Shown in pieces: positions 44,701 through 59,700 of a stretch of 64,000 nt of DNA. The number at the start of each line of letters is the position of its first letter. Position 1 is the stretch's first letter. The translations under genes and the position numbers were made by a program. The notes under the pieces were generated by a model that searched no databases, had not been told where the DNA came from, and saw only the letters and a list, made by a program, of their open reading frames with translations. The stretch comes from Elephas maximus indicus (lineage: Eukaryota; Chordata; Mammalia; Proboscidea; Elephantidae), in contig NC_064819.1 of assembly GCF_024166365.1 (NCBI RefSeq), positions 111,644,293 through 111,708,292 of the forward strand, in the 5' to 3' direction.

Positions 44701-47700
44701 TGCCAAGAATTATAAGCTGTTTGAGAGGATGAACACATTCAGATGTACAAGAAATACAATTTAACTTTATAAAACTTAGCTTAATTTTTAAGTTACCTTC
44801 AATGAGCTGACGAAACTTAAAAAGCTGACAAACAAAAAAACCACCCAATAAAATATTATCTTGGTTTCTCTGGTCTATCTTTCCTCCTGCCCCATCCTTA
44901 TCTTATGCAATGCCAAAAGTATGTGCCTAGGGGTGAAAGGAAAGACTTTTGATCTCTGGTCATTGGTCCACACAGATTACTGTTAGGCATTTGTCCTTCC
45001 TGACCCTTCAGGCCTATTAGTTTTCTGCTGCTTTGATGCCAAGCTTGTATTACAAAAATCTTTTCCCCAATTGCCTGCAGTGCTGAGTCTCTAGAGTTGC
45101 CATCTCCCCAAGGGTCTTGCAGGGAAGCAAGGCAAAATACCATATGTACTTCTTATGCTTTCAAAACCGACAAATACCTCTAAGTTCTGCTCTCCTTCTC
45201 CAGCAGGAGGGAATGTCTTTTAAGGCTGGAGCGAGAAACTCCATTCTCACTGCTTCTCTGCTTTTCTCCAAGGCACTTTGTCTATGCATACAAAACCGAA
45301 AGTGACTTGCAAGTCACTTTTATTTTCTGCTCTGCCGTGTGGTTCTTCTGAAGCAATGCGTTCATGCTTTCTGCTTATATCTGGGGAAGGGAGAAAATAG
45401 GGAAGTTATTTTATGATTTTATTCAGCCACTACTAATTTTGCCATTTTAGATCCCCAGGGATGTATTTACTACCAAAAAATCTGTTTTGAGCCTCTGTGG
45501 ATTTCACGTAGTGGCATAGTTTTCTTTAAACGATAAGTTATATATACTCCCTAAGATCTAAATAATACTCATTGGTATTTTTATCGATTTTTGCAGACCT
45601 GAATGCCAAAGGAGCCATTCTCTATAGCTTTGAAATGTTCCGCCTCAAGTCTTGTGTGGATTTCAAGCCCTATGAAGGCGAGAGCTCCTATATCATATTT
45701 CAGAAGTTTGGTGGGTTAGTATGCAATTTTATGGTGTGGCTTATAAAAACGACACATCTCTTTCTAAGGCTAAAAGAAGAAATTGGAAAGAAACTAAAAC
45801 CAAAATTAAATCTCTCATTGTGAATATTTAAATTCTTCGAGCTGTGACAAGAATGGTAGTTTGGCTACCTCTGGGCTCCAGGGAGATTTATTTTAATTCT
45901 TCTCTTAGATTAAGGCCGTGTTTTAAATTATGGCAATGGGTTTGGGTTTTAAGTATATATATAACAAAACATTTGCCATTTTAGCACTTTTTACATCTAC
46001 AATTTAGAGACATGAATTATGTTCATCATGTTGTTTAATCATCACCACTCTCTTTTTTCCATCACCCTAAAGATCAGTCTCCCCGAAACAATGACTCTCT
46101 TTTCCTGTTGTCTTCACCTCTCGTAACCAGTAAACTTTGATCTCCATACATTTGTCTATCTGAAATATATCAAATAAGTGGGATCATACAATTGTTTGTG
46201 TATTGTTTGAGGTTCCTCTGGGTCGCAGAAATGGAGATTACTAAAAGTATTTGGATAGTTTCTTTTTATGTGACGGGAAAACATTTAAAGTAGATTTCAG
46301 GCCTTGCCCAAACCAAAGATTTTAAAAGTTTTCTGCTTTTGACTACTTCATTTTGTCCCTTGGCAACCTCTTGGCTTCTTTAAAGAACCAAAATCTTTAA
46401 TCATTCATGTAAAATTTCAGAAAAAAATCCTTTTCTTAACACTTTTATTTCCATTCTTTACCACTTTTGCATCACTTTTTTTCACAAAGAGAAACTTCTT
46501 TCTCTTAAAGACAAAACAAAGTCAACACAATTACTTTCCAAAAGTTACCCCTTTCCCACTAAAATTCTCTTAGCTTCTGTTCAGTGTATAACTCAGTATA
46601 ACTCAGTGTGTAGGCACCTGAAGAAGGGGTGGGTCAGCACTGAGGGCCATTCTCTGTACAAGGGGAACCTAGGGGCCTCTTAGTTGCCAGTGGCCAGGAG
46701 GTGCCTCTGAAACATTTAAGTTAGGGCGGGTGAGAAAGAAAGTCTGAGGAAATCAACCCAAATGCCCCAAAACTCTGTGGAGAGGGGGCTCAGGTTCTCT
46801 GGCGCTTGAGGCCCCTGGGTTCTTTCAGAAAGACAGAGGCCAACGGTTCACAGAATAGTGGAGTTTATGGTATTTTTGCAACTTATTCCTTTCTACTAAA
46901 GGAGAGATATAAAAAGAAAAGATAAAGAATAAGTGCTTCCTGTGGGCTGTGGATACTCTGCAAAGTAAACTCTAAGTTAGTAATGAATTCTCACTGTCAG
47001 AGAGACAAGCTGATCACAGTGGTGTTTGCAATGCACTAAAAATTGTTGAGTTGTACATTTAAAATGGATGAGTTTTATATTAGATAAACCAGAACTTATA
47101 GTATATAAACTAGAACTTAGAAAAGTTAAAAAATAGAAAAACAAGTTTCATCTTTGATCTTAGAAATCAAATCAGTTAGCATTTGAAGGTATATGATGTT
47201 AGGGATCTTAGGGAAAACAATAGCAGGTAAGACAATTTGCCTGTTGCCAAAAACTAAAAAAACCAAACCCATTGACATCGAGTTGATTTTGATTTATATC
47301 GGCCCTATAGGACAGAGAAGAACTGCCCCATACGGCTTCCAAGGAGCGCCTGGTGGATTTGAACTGCCAACCTTTTTGTTAGCAGCCGTAGCCCTTAACC
47401 ACGATGCTACCAGGGTTTCCTGCCTGTTGCCAAAGAGCCTGCAATTCATCCTGTAGCATTTCAAACTATCAGCAAGCGGGAGAGCGATGAATAGATGGAG
47501 CACAGGGGATTTTAAGAGCAGTGAAACTACTCTGCATGATACTGTCATGGTGGATACATGACATTATGCATTTGTTAAAACCCATAGAACTGAGCAACGC
47601 GGAGTGAACCCTAATGCAAACTATGGACTTTAGTCAATAATAATGTATCAATATGGATTCATTAATTATAACAAATGTTTCCCATGAATGCAAGATGTTA

Positions 47701-50700
47701 ATAGGTGAAACTGTGAGAGGAAGTAGGGCATATGTGGAAACCTTTGTACTTTTCTGTGCAATTCTTCTGTAAGCCTAAAACTGCTCAAAAAAGCAAAGTC
47801 TGTTTTTTTTTTAAAAAAAAAGCCCATCATGGTACAGTGTCCTCTGGACATGCGGAGGTGAGAAAGAATGCCAATTTTTACCTCATTTTACTTTATGCAT
47901 TATTAGAATTACGTTTCCTTTGAGTATGTAACACTTTTACAAAGGATCATCACTTTTAAAGCCTGAATAAAATTCCCTGTAGACAATGTTTCTTATTAAA
48001 CCGTTCCTCTATTGTTTAACCATCAACATATGAGAATGCTGTTGATAATTTATTTTAAAAAACAAACCTAACATTTCTAAATTATGTTCTGGAATCTTAT
48101 AAGTTACAGCCATTTTAGGATTTAATTCTCTAGGAGAAATTTTCTCTCTTGTCTTTAAAGATGCTGGTCAGAGGTTGGTGACAAGCACGTGGGACAGAAT
48201 CTTTCCATTGGCCAGGGGTGTGACGATAAGGCCATCATTGAACATGAGATCCTGCATGCTCTGGGATTTTACCATGAGCAGTCAAGGACTGACCGAGACG
48301 ATTATGTGACCATCTGGTGGGATGAAATTATTTCAGGTGTGTACTAACCTAATGTGGTTGGGTGGAATTTAGTATTGTCTTTAGCACTTGCTAAGACCAG
48401 CTCTGGGATGGCCAAATTTGCATCATCTGGGGCTTTAGCTTTTTCAGTGGGAACATAGGGAGGCTACTGAGTTCCTGGGTGGTATGAGAGGTTAAAACGC
48501 TTGGCTTCTAACCAAAAGGTCAGAGGTTCGAATTCACCTAAAGGTCTTTCAGAACAAAGGCCTGGTGATCTATTTCTGAAAAATCAGCCTTGGAAAACCC
48601 TATGAAATACAGTTCTACTGACACACGTGGGGCTGCCGTGAATCAGAGTCAACTCAGTGGCAACCATTTTTAGTTTTTTGTTTTAATGATTAGTTGGCTC
48701 CTCCTGTGGATTTTGCCGCTCTGATCATAACCGATCCTAGGCAAGAGTTTCAGAACATGGTGTAGGTTGGTTAAATAAAAGTGTGGTTAACTAAAAGTTG
48801 ACCTGAAGATTTTGCTTTATTTCAGTGTTTTTGTTGAAACTCTATCTAAAATGCGGTCTATTTTCCTGTCTTAGTGAGTGAATTGAATTAGGTCTCTGAG
48901 GATGTCAGGGTCATTTTTCTGGATGTAAAATATTACGTAGCTCTAGAAATCTCATGTAACTCTAGAAGGCTATATGAGATTTCATTTACAATATGATGAC
49001 CTGGATGGTGCAAACAGTTAAGTGCTTGATTATTAGCTGAAAGGCTGACAGTTCGAACCCATCCAGAGGCGCCTCAGGACACAGGCCTGGCAACCTGCTT
49101 CTGAGAGATCACAGCCTTGAAAATGCTATGGAGCACAGTTCCAATGTGGCACGGGGTCCCCATGAGTAGGACGGACTCAACAGCAACTAACAACAACAAC
49201 GGGACATACACCAGATTTTTTTTGATGTTTTATCAAATCAAAGACAGGTGTTTAAAAACAAAACAACAAAGAATACTGTCATCTGAAATTGCAAACCCAA
49301 TTCTGTTAACTCTTATTAATTATCTGAGCTCTAGTGGCTGCAACACAGCGGCTGCGACAATGAGCTCAAACACAGCAACAGTTGTGAGGATGATGCAGGA
49401 CTGGACAGGGCTTCATTCTGTCGCACAAAGGTTTGCTATGAGTCAGAACCGACTCGACGGCCCCTAATAACAAAAGTTCATCAAAATCAAATGGCCTGTT
49501 CTTCCTCTTTTCTGAGCACCTCTCTTCTGGCTCCACGAGGTACTGTACAGAATACAGCACAATTTTTTTCCGAAGTATTATTATGCAGTTATGTTATCCT
49601 AACAACTTCAACGTTCTTTAGTTTTGTTAGATGTCTTTGCTCCCTTGAATGCTGCCTTAATTATTTGAAACAACTAAGTAGGGTATTTTTGAATACACTG
49701 AAACATCATTTATTGAACAGTTTCTAAGGTGCTGAGGGAAAACAGTCAATGCGTGCTTCAGAAGACATATAGTATTTAATTAGGAATTCTGTCAGGAAGT
49801 GTAAAAACATTTCTTTTGGTGGTAATAGATTAATGCAATTTTAATGTATTAGCAATGCCTGCGTTATTACCACACATGGCTTTTGTGAAGCAAGTAGCTG
49901 TCTCTTAACGAAAAAAAAAAATTTTTTTTTTTCTCTTACGTGCTGTTAATTTAGGTCCAAATTTCATGTATGCGTTCATATATTATAGTGCGTCTCTAAT
50001 TTTACCTTTAGGGACATAGAAGAATGGGTCACACTTTAAAATTAAATCTGAATCCCCAAAAGACTCCTGCCAGAACTAGCTTATTTTGGAGTTGGGTAGA
50101 TCAATGCTCTTTCTTGAGATAGGGGAAGGATGGCTAATCATGTCAGAATCACCTGTGGGGTTTTCTTAACCTGTATCCCTCCTGGCCATCATATGCTGAT
50201 AATTCCAGGAATGTGGAGTGGTAGGAAAATAGGGAAACTGAGTGGTTTATAAGGGTTCACCCCCCAACTCCCACCTGCCTTACCACTCGACCACTGAGCT
50301 ATAGGAAAAGCAATTTTCTTCTTTGCTTCCCAATCCCATTGAGAGAAGGCAGTGGAGAATATTCACCTAGAGGTGAAGTAACAGATCAGATTGAATTTAT
50401 TTGTCTTCCAGTGGTAATTGCATTATAACTGGGTGTGCATAGAGGAGGAAGGGAGGAAGGTCATATATCAAAAGATTGAATTTCTGATTGTGAGACTCAG
50501 GACACTGTTAGACTTGGTCTATATTTGCCTAGGGGCCTGCATTTCATACCTTCCTGTACAAATACTCTGCTCTGCTGAAAATTATATGATAAATTAGAGA
50601 ACATCCCGTTTCTATGTCTTAAACAATGCTGTGTTTAGTGCTTTTAAGATAGGGTTAGGCCTGATGAGGTCCTCTTGTTATGAGAGAGCCAGCATATTTG

Positions 50701-53700
50701 CTTGGGTCATTTGCAGACTTGCTCATCCCTGGACTGATCACAGGTCGTTCAACCCATGTTTGCTCATCTTTTATCTATATTTTCAGCACATATCTAAATT
50801 ACCTGCAATACCTGGAAAGCTGTTCTAAAAAAAGAAATTCTAAAAGGACATATCAAATCTAATCAGATTATAATCAAGGGCAATATTATTTCTCAGGTAA
50901 AAAGTCTTATTGTACTTCATTTTTAGTCACTGACAATCATACTGCTTAACCTAAAAGAATACTGTACTGGCGATATAGTTCTCCTCAAGTCCAGTTACAT
51001 TTTTTTTTTTGGTAGGAATTCTGTTTTCTGGGTCTGTCCCTTCCACTGAAGAAAAAAACTCAACGTCTGAGGTTTAGCAACAGTTGGTAAACAATAACTA
51101 GTGTGTGGGCCAAGCACACCTGCTTTTATAAATAAAGTTTTATTGGAAAACAGCCATGCCCATTCATTTACATATTGTCTCTGGTCGCTTTTGCACTAAC
51201 TACAACAGCAGAGTTGCATAGCTGCAACAGAGACCCATATGGCCTGTAAAGCCAAAAATATTTAGTATCTGGCCTTTTAGAAAAAAAAAAAAAATTTGTG
51301 ACCAACCCCTAACCCCTGGTTTAGAGGATCACGTAGTCTTTAAGGCTCTCAATTGTGAGTTTCTGAGGGCAGAGCTGCATCTGCTCCATTTACTGCCAAG
51401 GGCCAGCATGGTCCCAGTTGATAGCGTACATCTCAAAAACCTGTTGTGTATATATACATATGAATTCAAAACATTTATTTGTTAAAGCATTCTTAATAAA
51501 AACCCTTGAATTATAAAGAGTACTCTACTCCAACGTGATAATTTTATTAAAAGTTAAGGAAAACGCATTTAGTGAGTTGGAAGAACCTTGCTTAATGTCC
51601 CACTGAGTCGCGGGGAGGTCCCAGACTCAAGCCCTGGTCTACTTACCTTCACCTTAATGTTCTCTACAATTTACAACCTTCAATAACATTTTAGGTCCCA
51701 GTCGCCTGGAAGGAGCTACAGTTCCCCATTCCCTGTTTGGGTCATTTGCTTTTTTCAGTCCTGCCCCATCTTTGAAAATGCTCTGATCCTTGTCAAATAG
51801 TTCCCCATAAAATCCCTGTAAGTTAGGAGGAAGAAACGTCAGTATTCTCATTTTATAGTTAACACAAGGTCTTCCTCAAACAGGTTCATTGGCGTTACGA
51901 AAAACATTTGGGGACTCCTGCCACCAGCACCCACCGGCCAAAGCACCACATTTTGTCCATCCTAAATGTACTTGTGTGTGATATCTTGGAAATGTGGTTA
52001 TATTTTCTTCTCTTTAATTGTTAAAAACTCACTTCAGAAGAGGGAAATGGGGACTTTCCCCATTTCCACAACTGCAACAGTAAATTCCTGATGGTTTTTC
52101 AACTAAAACAATATCTGACTGGTTTCTCATTTTGACTTTTCACATTGTAGTACATTTTATCTTACTCGCAGTAATCTCCTCATAATATATTTTCCTTCCC
52201 TATTTTGAGATGAAAATAAATTTTCTTCCTACTTCATTTTTCCATGAGGCTGTATATAGAGAGAGAGTGAGGGAGAGAGAGCCCTGGTGGTGCAATGGTT
52301 AAACAGTCAGCTGCAAACTGAAAGGTTGGTGGTTCGAACCCACCCAGCCTAAGAAACCCTATAGGGCAGTTCTACTCTGTCCTATGGGGTTGCTTTGAGT
52401 CAGAACCGACTCGATGGCAATGGTGTTTTTTTTTTTTTTTTTTGGTTATATACAGGCACACGCACACACTTAAATAAGAGATGCATTATTTCCTGTTTTT
52501 TTGGGTCTCTGTTTGAGTATCTGGTTAAAGAGGGCTGGGTGGGGGAAGTAATATGACTGAGCAGGACCTGTGAATTCTCCCCCTGACAGGTTACGAGCAC
52601 AACTTTAACACCTATGATGACAGCGTCATCACAGACCTCAACACGCCCTATGATTACGAATCTTTGATGCACTACGCACCTTTCTCATTTAACAAGAATA
52701 ATAGTGTCCCTACCATCACGGCCAAAATCCCTGAGTTTAATTCCATCATTGGGCAGCGCCTGGATTTCAGCGCCATTGATTTAGAAAGGCTGAACCGGAT
52801 GTACAATTGCAGTAAGTTCCCCTGGGTCTGTGGACTGGGTAAACTAACCCCAACAGTGATTCCTTTGACTCTAGAAGTTTCCTTTACATTTACCTTTACT
52901 TTTCTTTCCATGTTCTAGATAAAGGAACATGAGAAAACTAGATGATTTCCCATGTTCTAGATAAAAGGACATGGGAAAACGAAATAACCTTAGTCGTTCT
53001 GTTTCTAGAGTAGAAAAAATCGTAATACTTACCTCACAAGATAGTTATGAAAATCAATTGTGTGGTCATGTTTGGCCAAGTGAAAGTCTAGGGCAAATGC
53101 GAGGAGGTGTTATTGCCTAACTTCTTTACCTTCCTTTTGAAAGGTGCAACACTATGTAAAGGTCAGATATTCAGAATAAATGGTAATATGCTTGAAAGTA
53201 TTTTGTAGTCTGCAAAATGCTTACCCTTAGTTAGCTATTCCTAGAGTGACCAAGTCCGTTCCTCTTGAATGAGGAGTTTCTAAGATGACCCTACTAGTCT
53301 TCAGAGATACAATCATCAGTTCTATTCAATAAGTATGTATCAAAGTCCTACTAACTGTGAAGCCCAATACTAATGATACCTCATTCTTGATCTAAAGAAC
53401 CTTATGCTTTGCATTTATACAGCAAAACACAATTATATGCATATTTATCATTTGACTCTATAGGGTGGGAAGGGTTGTGTCTATGTTGTCAAGTTCTAAA
53501 ATCTTACTATGATAGTAGGACTTGCATTTGAAAAAAAGTCAAGAAAATGAAAGGCTTATGATCCTATTGTTTCTGGACAATGAGGTCTTAGTGGCCTACA
53601 TAGTATCTATGTGAAATGAGATGCCTTAAATTTTTAACCAGGCAATAAAAATGTCGTTTGCAGCAACAACTCACACCCTTCTGGACCACTGTGCTTTTGA

Positions 53701-56700
53701 GAAGGCAAACATCTGTGGCATGATTCAGGGCACCATAGACGATGCTGACTGGGTTCACGAGAACAGTGTGTGGCCTGGGCAAGTGGATCACACCTTGGTG
53801 GGACGCTGCACAGGTTGGTGAAGAAGGAAGTAAACACATTGAGGTGGTTTACCGGGTAGAACTAGGTAATAGCAGTCAGCATGTTTTGCCTCAATTTGAA
53901 TGTTAGTTATCAAGGCTGGAAATCTGAATAAGGACAAAGAACATTTCTTATACCTTAATTATTAACTCAACGAGTGATGACAAAACCAATATGGACATCT
54001 GGTTGATAAGACATGACTTTCATAAATAAAGATAATGTCTCTAGAGCTGTATCCTCCAATAGAAATATAATGTCATGTACGTAATTTAAATTTTTCTAAT
54101 TGCCACATTAAAAATAAGAAAAAACTGGTGAAGTTAATTTTAATAATATAATTTATTTAACCTAATATATTTTACCTAATATATCCAAGAGATGGGCATT
54201 TTAGCATGTAATCAGCACATAATCATTAATAATTATTAATGATATATATATATTTTCTAAATATTTGAAATCTGGTATATGTTTTACCCTCAGAGGACGT
54301 CTCAGTTTGGACTGGCCACCGTTCAAGTGCTCAATAGCCCCATACGGCTGGTGATCACCATATCGGATAGCACCTCTTTAGATAGTTCATATATGTGTTT
54401 TGTGTAGTGAAACAGCCATAGGGTAAGACAGATGTGGGTTTGAAATCTGGTTCCACCACTTACTAATTGTAACCATGTTGTTGTTGTTTTAGTTGCCATC
54501 GAGTCGGTTCTGACTGATAGAAATGCTATAGGACAGAGTAGAACTGCCCCATAGGGTTTCCAAGGAGCGACTGGTGGATTTGAACTGCCAATCTTTTGGC
54601 TAGCAGCTGAGCTCTTAGCCACTACACCACCGGGGCTTCTGTAACCATAGGAAATGATTTTTTTTTTAAGTCTTTGTTTTTGTAAGCTTCTCTGAGCAAC
54701 AAGATATTGATACTTCAGAGTGAGGATGGAAGGAGACAATGCACGCAAAGCTCCCAGCTGCAGTCAAGCAGCTTCGCTCCCTATTTTTTCCCCTCCATCT
54801 TTTCTTTCCCCTTCCCCTTATAAAAGGCCCCATTTATTATCTGTTTCTATTTTAGCATCCTTATGTTATGTGCTTCTTATTGAAATCTTCTTAATCCCTA
54901 TTTGGAAGCAGGTTGGATTACAAATTCTAATTTAAAAACCCAGTGCCATTAGCTTTTTTAAAAAATCAGACTCTTGTGAGGTCCCTTAGTCCATGCCTGT
55001 CTGAGGGATGATTAGATTGCCTTCTCTCAAGGAACCCAACATTATCAACTAGATGTGAGGCCATCAGAGAGATGTCAGTGGTCATAAACCAGTACCATTC
55101 TTCCTCCAGCCTTTGCAAAGGGTTGAAGTCTCCGTCACGCGTGAGATGTCAAACAGATTATCTCAAGTGTCCAAAGGGTAATCCAAGCCTGATTTCTATC
55201 ATAGCTCCTAATCCAATCTCTCCAGCAGGCTTGCTGCTAAGCTAATATACAATTGCCAGCTAAACAGAAGGGTGATTTTTATGTGAAAGGGAACTGTTAG
55301 AAGAATGTTCTAGCACCATAAAAAAAAAAAAAAAAAACCAAACTCATTGCCGTCAAGCCGATTCCTACCCATAGTGACCCTATTCAACTGCCCCATAGGG
55401 TTTCCAAGGAGTGACTGGTGGATTTGAACTGCCAACCTTTTGGTTAGCAGCCATAGCACTTAACCACTATGTCACCAGGTTTTCTAGTACCCTAGCGGGG
55501 AGAAAAAAAGACCATACCCCAGAAGACATGGGAGAAAAGCTTTATCGGGTTCACTTGAGGAACCTTTTGCTTCTTCCACAGGATGGCATTGGTTGGGACT
55601 GTTTTCTGTTTAGAGAGCATTGGCATTGTTCAGGTAGATGCATCAAATTGAAGAGCTCCAAGGATCCCTTGGAATTGAACCCACCTCCTATCTGAGACCC
55701 AGAGTAAAGAATCAACACCTAGTTAGTTCCAGAGACGGGGCAAGAATTCAGTTCTCCTGACTGCCAGGCCTGGGTCACTTGACTTTCACTTTACACTTCC
55801 TAATACACTTGGATGAGACTTGCTGATCAAGGACACCCTGTGAGCCCTTCTTTCCTTTAACCCAACATTCATAATGCAGAGTTTTCCGGCTACAGTATAT
55901 TGAGTGCATGCAAGTACTGTGAAGAACATACAAGAAAGCATAATTTTCCTTGATGTAGTATTGAAGCCATTTAGATAATTTTAAGCTTAGTGAAAGCGTA
56001 TATGAACCATTGATGCTTGCTGCAAATACAGGAGGCGCACACTCCACGTACAAGGCAGTATGAAGCTGGGCACCAGATTGCCAGAGTACCCTGAACGGTA
56101 CTATACCTCACATTCTTTTTGTTTTGTAAAATATATTGAGTAAAGCATTTGGTAAGGGATTGAGTACTGGAGTACTGTTTGGAGGACCTCTTTATATGCA
56201 AGAATTGTTTATTCTGCTTGACTTTGGAAGGTGTGCTGGTTTGCCTAATGATGCATTAACTTAGCCGCCTGCTTGTGTTTAGGGAAGAGAATTCGGAGAT
56301 ATCCAAGTTAGGCAAATGCTGTAGACACTTCATTGCCCTCTTTTCCAGTGTTTTTTCAGAGCTTCCCTTTACATTCAGGGGAAATTCTCAACTAGTCCCT
56401 AATATGTCTTTAATGTTCCTCTCATCACCAGATGATTCTTTACATATGATAACATATCCAGTTATTAGGCTAGAAGCAGGGGCAACTGAGCTTTTATCAT
56501 CATAAATGTGAATATTCAAAATCCAAATCCTAAATCTTTGAACCCCACTGTTTGTTGTTGCTATGAGTCAGAATCGACTCGATGGCAACAGTTTTTGTTT
56601 GTTTGTTTTCTTGTACATCTATATGACCAACTCTTTCCCTTGGAATGAATCTCTAACTTAAACAGTGAAGTCAATGAGAAAAACAGAACGCATTTCACAG

Positions 56701-59700
56701 ACATTAACTTCCATCAGACTTTGTCAAAGCCTGTGTTTCCTTAGGTCAGAGGCATAGATTTCACGACCCTAGGAACAAAGGCAATTCAAGAGGCAGGGGA
56801 GGACTCCTGCTTCAGCCAGTGAGTCTGTCCATGGAGACAAACAGAATGTGGACTTACAAACACCTTCTTTTTATTTTCCCCAGAAGAGCTCTAGCTTTTG
56901 TTGCCTGGATAATGGCTGTTAATCACTATTTCGCTGTGCCCAGGCAGATGGCACACCTCGGGGTGTGGGAAGCCAGAGATGAGATGCTAGGATGCTCTCT
57001 CCACAGGTGCTGGCTACTTCATGCACTTCAGCACCAGCTCAGGTTCAGCAGAAGAGGCAGCCCTGCTGGAGTCTCGGATTCTTTACCCAAAGAGGAAGCA
57101 GCAGTGCTTGCAGTTTTTCTACAAAATGACGGGAAGCCCTTCAGACCGACTCGTCGTCTGGGTCAGGAGGGACGACAGCACGGGCAGTGTTCGCAAGCTC
57201 GTCAAGGTGAAGACCTTCCAAGGTACTTAGTGGCATCCACGCAAGGGCTGCTTGGCTTCCCATCTGGGATCATGCTTCTTCTCCTCCTTTCCCTCCTCCC
57301 TTCTCTTCCCTTTTTGCTTTCTTCACCTCCTCCTCCCTTTATTCCTCTTCCCCCCGCTTTTTCTATTCTTTCTCCTCTTTTCCCTCTTCCTCTCCTTCCT
57401 TTTCCTGTCCTTCCTCCTCCCCTCCCTCCTTCTCCTCTTCTTCCCTACCCCCTTTCACTTCCTTCTCTTCTAAGGGCCTAGTGTAATGTCTGCCTTGTTT
57501 TAACCATACAATCAATGTTTTAACTATTCAAAAATTTTTAGGAGAATCCAGGGTTTAGGTAAGGCTGATATATATTTTTGTTTTAACCATACAATCAATG
57601 TTTTAACTATTCAAAAAATTTTAGGAGCATCCATGGTTTAGGTAAGGCTGATATATATTTTTGTTAAAGGACAATTAGCATATATAAATCCAATTTTCAC
57701 TAGCATTTTGGAGAAATCCAGGGCCAGGGCAGAGAAAATGGCTGAGTCAGGGCTGAGGATAGGAAGGTAAAAGAGATACAGGAATTGATTCTACTGGGGA
57801 GAGAGCAGTTAAGTACTTGACCATAAGTGGTTTTTTTTTTTTGCAACCCTTTCAGAAAATTAAATGATAGCATTATTTAGTAGGTTAAAGTCACTCGAAG
57901 CCTACTTGTGAAGTTGATGGGAAATAAACCATTTGCAAATATTGATTTCATTATATTTATTTCCATATTCCTAAGTGTGGCTTTATGTATTTCTATAAAA
58001 AAAAAAGCCAACATGAGAACCTTAAAATACGAAGCTAGGCCACTGAATGTGAGAGTAAGTTGGCTGTAAATCAAGATCCAATGTTATAAAGCCAAGTATT
58101 TACTTTTTTCTTCTTCTTCTTTTTTTTTTTTTTGGTTAATTCACAACTAGGAAAAGAGAGTCAAGCTTTCATATTTTTCTATTACATAAAGAATTCTCAG
58201 TTAAGGTTTGTACAGAGAAAGGACTGAATTTTACTCTTCTCTTGAGAAGGTGGAAGCTTTCTTAACGGTCACTTGTAAGAACAGATGCCCAAATCATTGT
58301 ACCAGGCCATTCTGTGAAACATCTGGCAAGTCTACAAACAATGGTTTTGAGAGGTTCACATTTCTGGCTGGAATTTATTATAGCTGGTGTAATGGAAGTC
58401 CTTTAAGAGTTAAAAATTCTCTGTGTTACCAAGAATTGTAGATAGTTAATGAGAAAATGAATTAGAGCCTCAGTAACATCGATGGGATCTATTATCACTC
58501 ACTTCTATATAAAGCTAAAAATGTTATCCCCACAAGCATAAAATCAACCAAGCAACCATTCCAGGCTTAATTTATCTCATTACAGTGCTTATGATTTGAG
58601 TTCTATTGAATTTACAATGTGTCTGTAAGATCTCTGGAAGTACCATATGAATGAATTCCTACAGAAGTCTATTCCAATATTAACTTGTCAATGAAACTTT
58701 TGTAAAAAGTTAAATATTTCTTGGCGTTTATGTGATATTCAACTTAAGATAGTTAAAATCATATTTAAATATACTTGAACTTTTGAAAAATGAGTTTTTA
58801 ACCAAAATACTTGCATACAAAATATGCATGTGTGCATATACACACTTATACATATATACTCTTTACATATGATTATATAATATATGCTTATATATAAACA
58901 TATACAAAATACTTGCATGCAAACATGTATATGTACACACACATACGTTTTTACTGAGGCCAGGACCCCCCTAGAGATAACCCCTTTGCAATTCTGGAAT
59001 AACAGAGATGAGACTTGTCTTTCTCAAACACTTTTAGCATCTGAGCACCCACAACCTCTAGAGCTAAATGAAAGCTGAAAAGTTTATGATGAAAATTTGA
59101 ATATGAATTTTAAAATAAATCATGGTATATCTTTTTTGAGCTGTTTCTCCCTTACTAGACGTGTGACCTAGGAAAAGTTATTTAATTAGTTTAAAATAGT
59201 TCTTACCTCACGTAGGGCTGTTCTGAGGATTAAATGAGGTAATGTGTGTCAAGTGCTTGGCATACTACCAGGTTCATAGTAAGTGCTCAATATATGTTGG
59301 CCACAATTGTCACCAACCTTATTCTCTGTTTGTCCTCAGGAGATTTTGATCAAAATTGGAAAATTGCTCATGTGACACTCAGAGAGGAAAAGAAGTTCCG
59401 CTACCTTTTTCAGGGCACAAAAGGTGACCCCCAGAACTCCACTGGGGGAATTTACCTTGATGACATCACTCTGACAGAAATGCCATGCCCCACAGGGGTT
59501 TGGACAATACGGAACTTCTCCCAGGTTCTTGAGAACACAGTAAAAGAAGACAAGCTTCTGAGCCCTCGGTTCTATAATTCAGAGGGATACGGTTTTGGGT
59601 TGACCTTATACCCCCATAGCAGAATAACCTCCACTATCTCTGGCTACATCAGACTTGCTTTTCACTTGTGCAGTGGAGAGAATGATGCTATCCTGGAGTG

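Noticed and set aside
45572..45823. Frame extending beyond exon 6 on both sides
   Set aside because: Acceptor TTTTTGCAG and donor GTTAGT limit the exon to 45597-45714; outside it the match to meprin ends.
56819..57481. Open frame of 220 codons
   Set aside because: It runs from intron 9 through exon 10 in a different frame and ends in a L/P/S repeat produced by the polypyrimidine tract. The real exon 10 frame matches meprin alpha.
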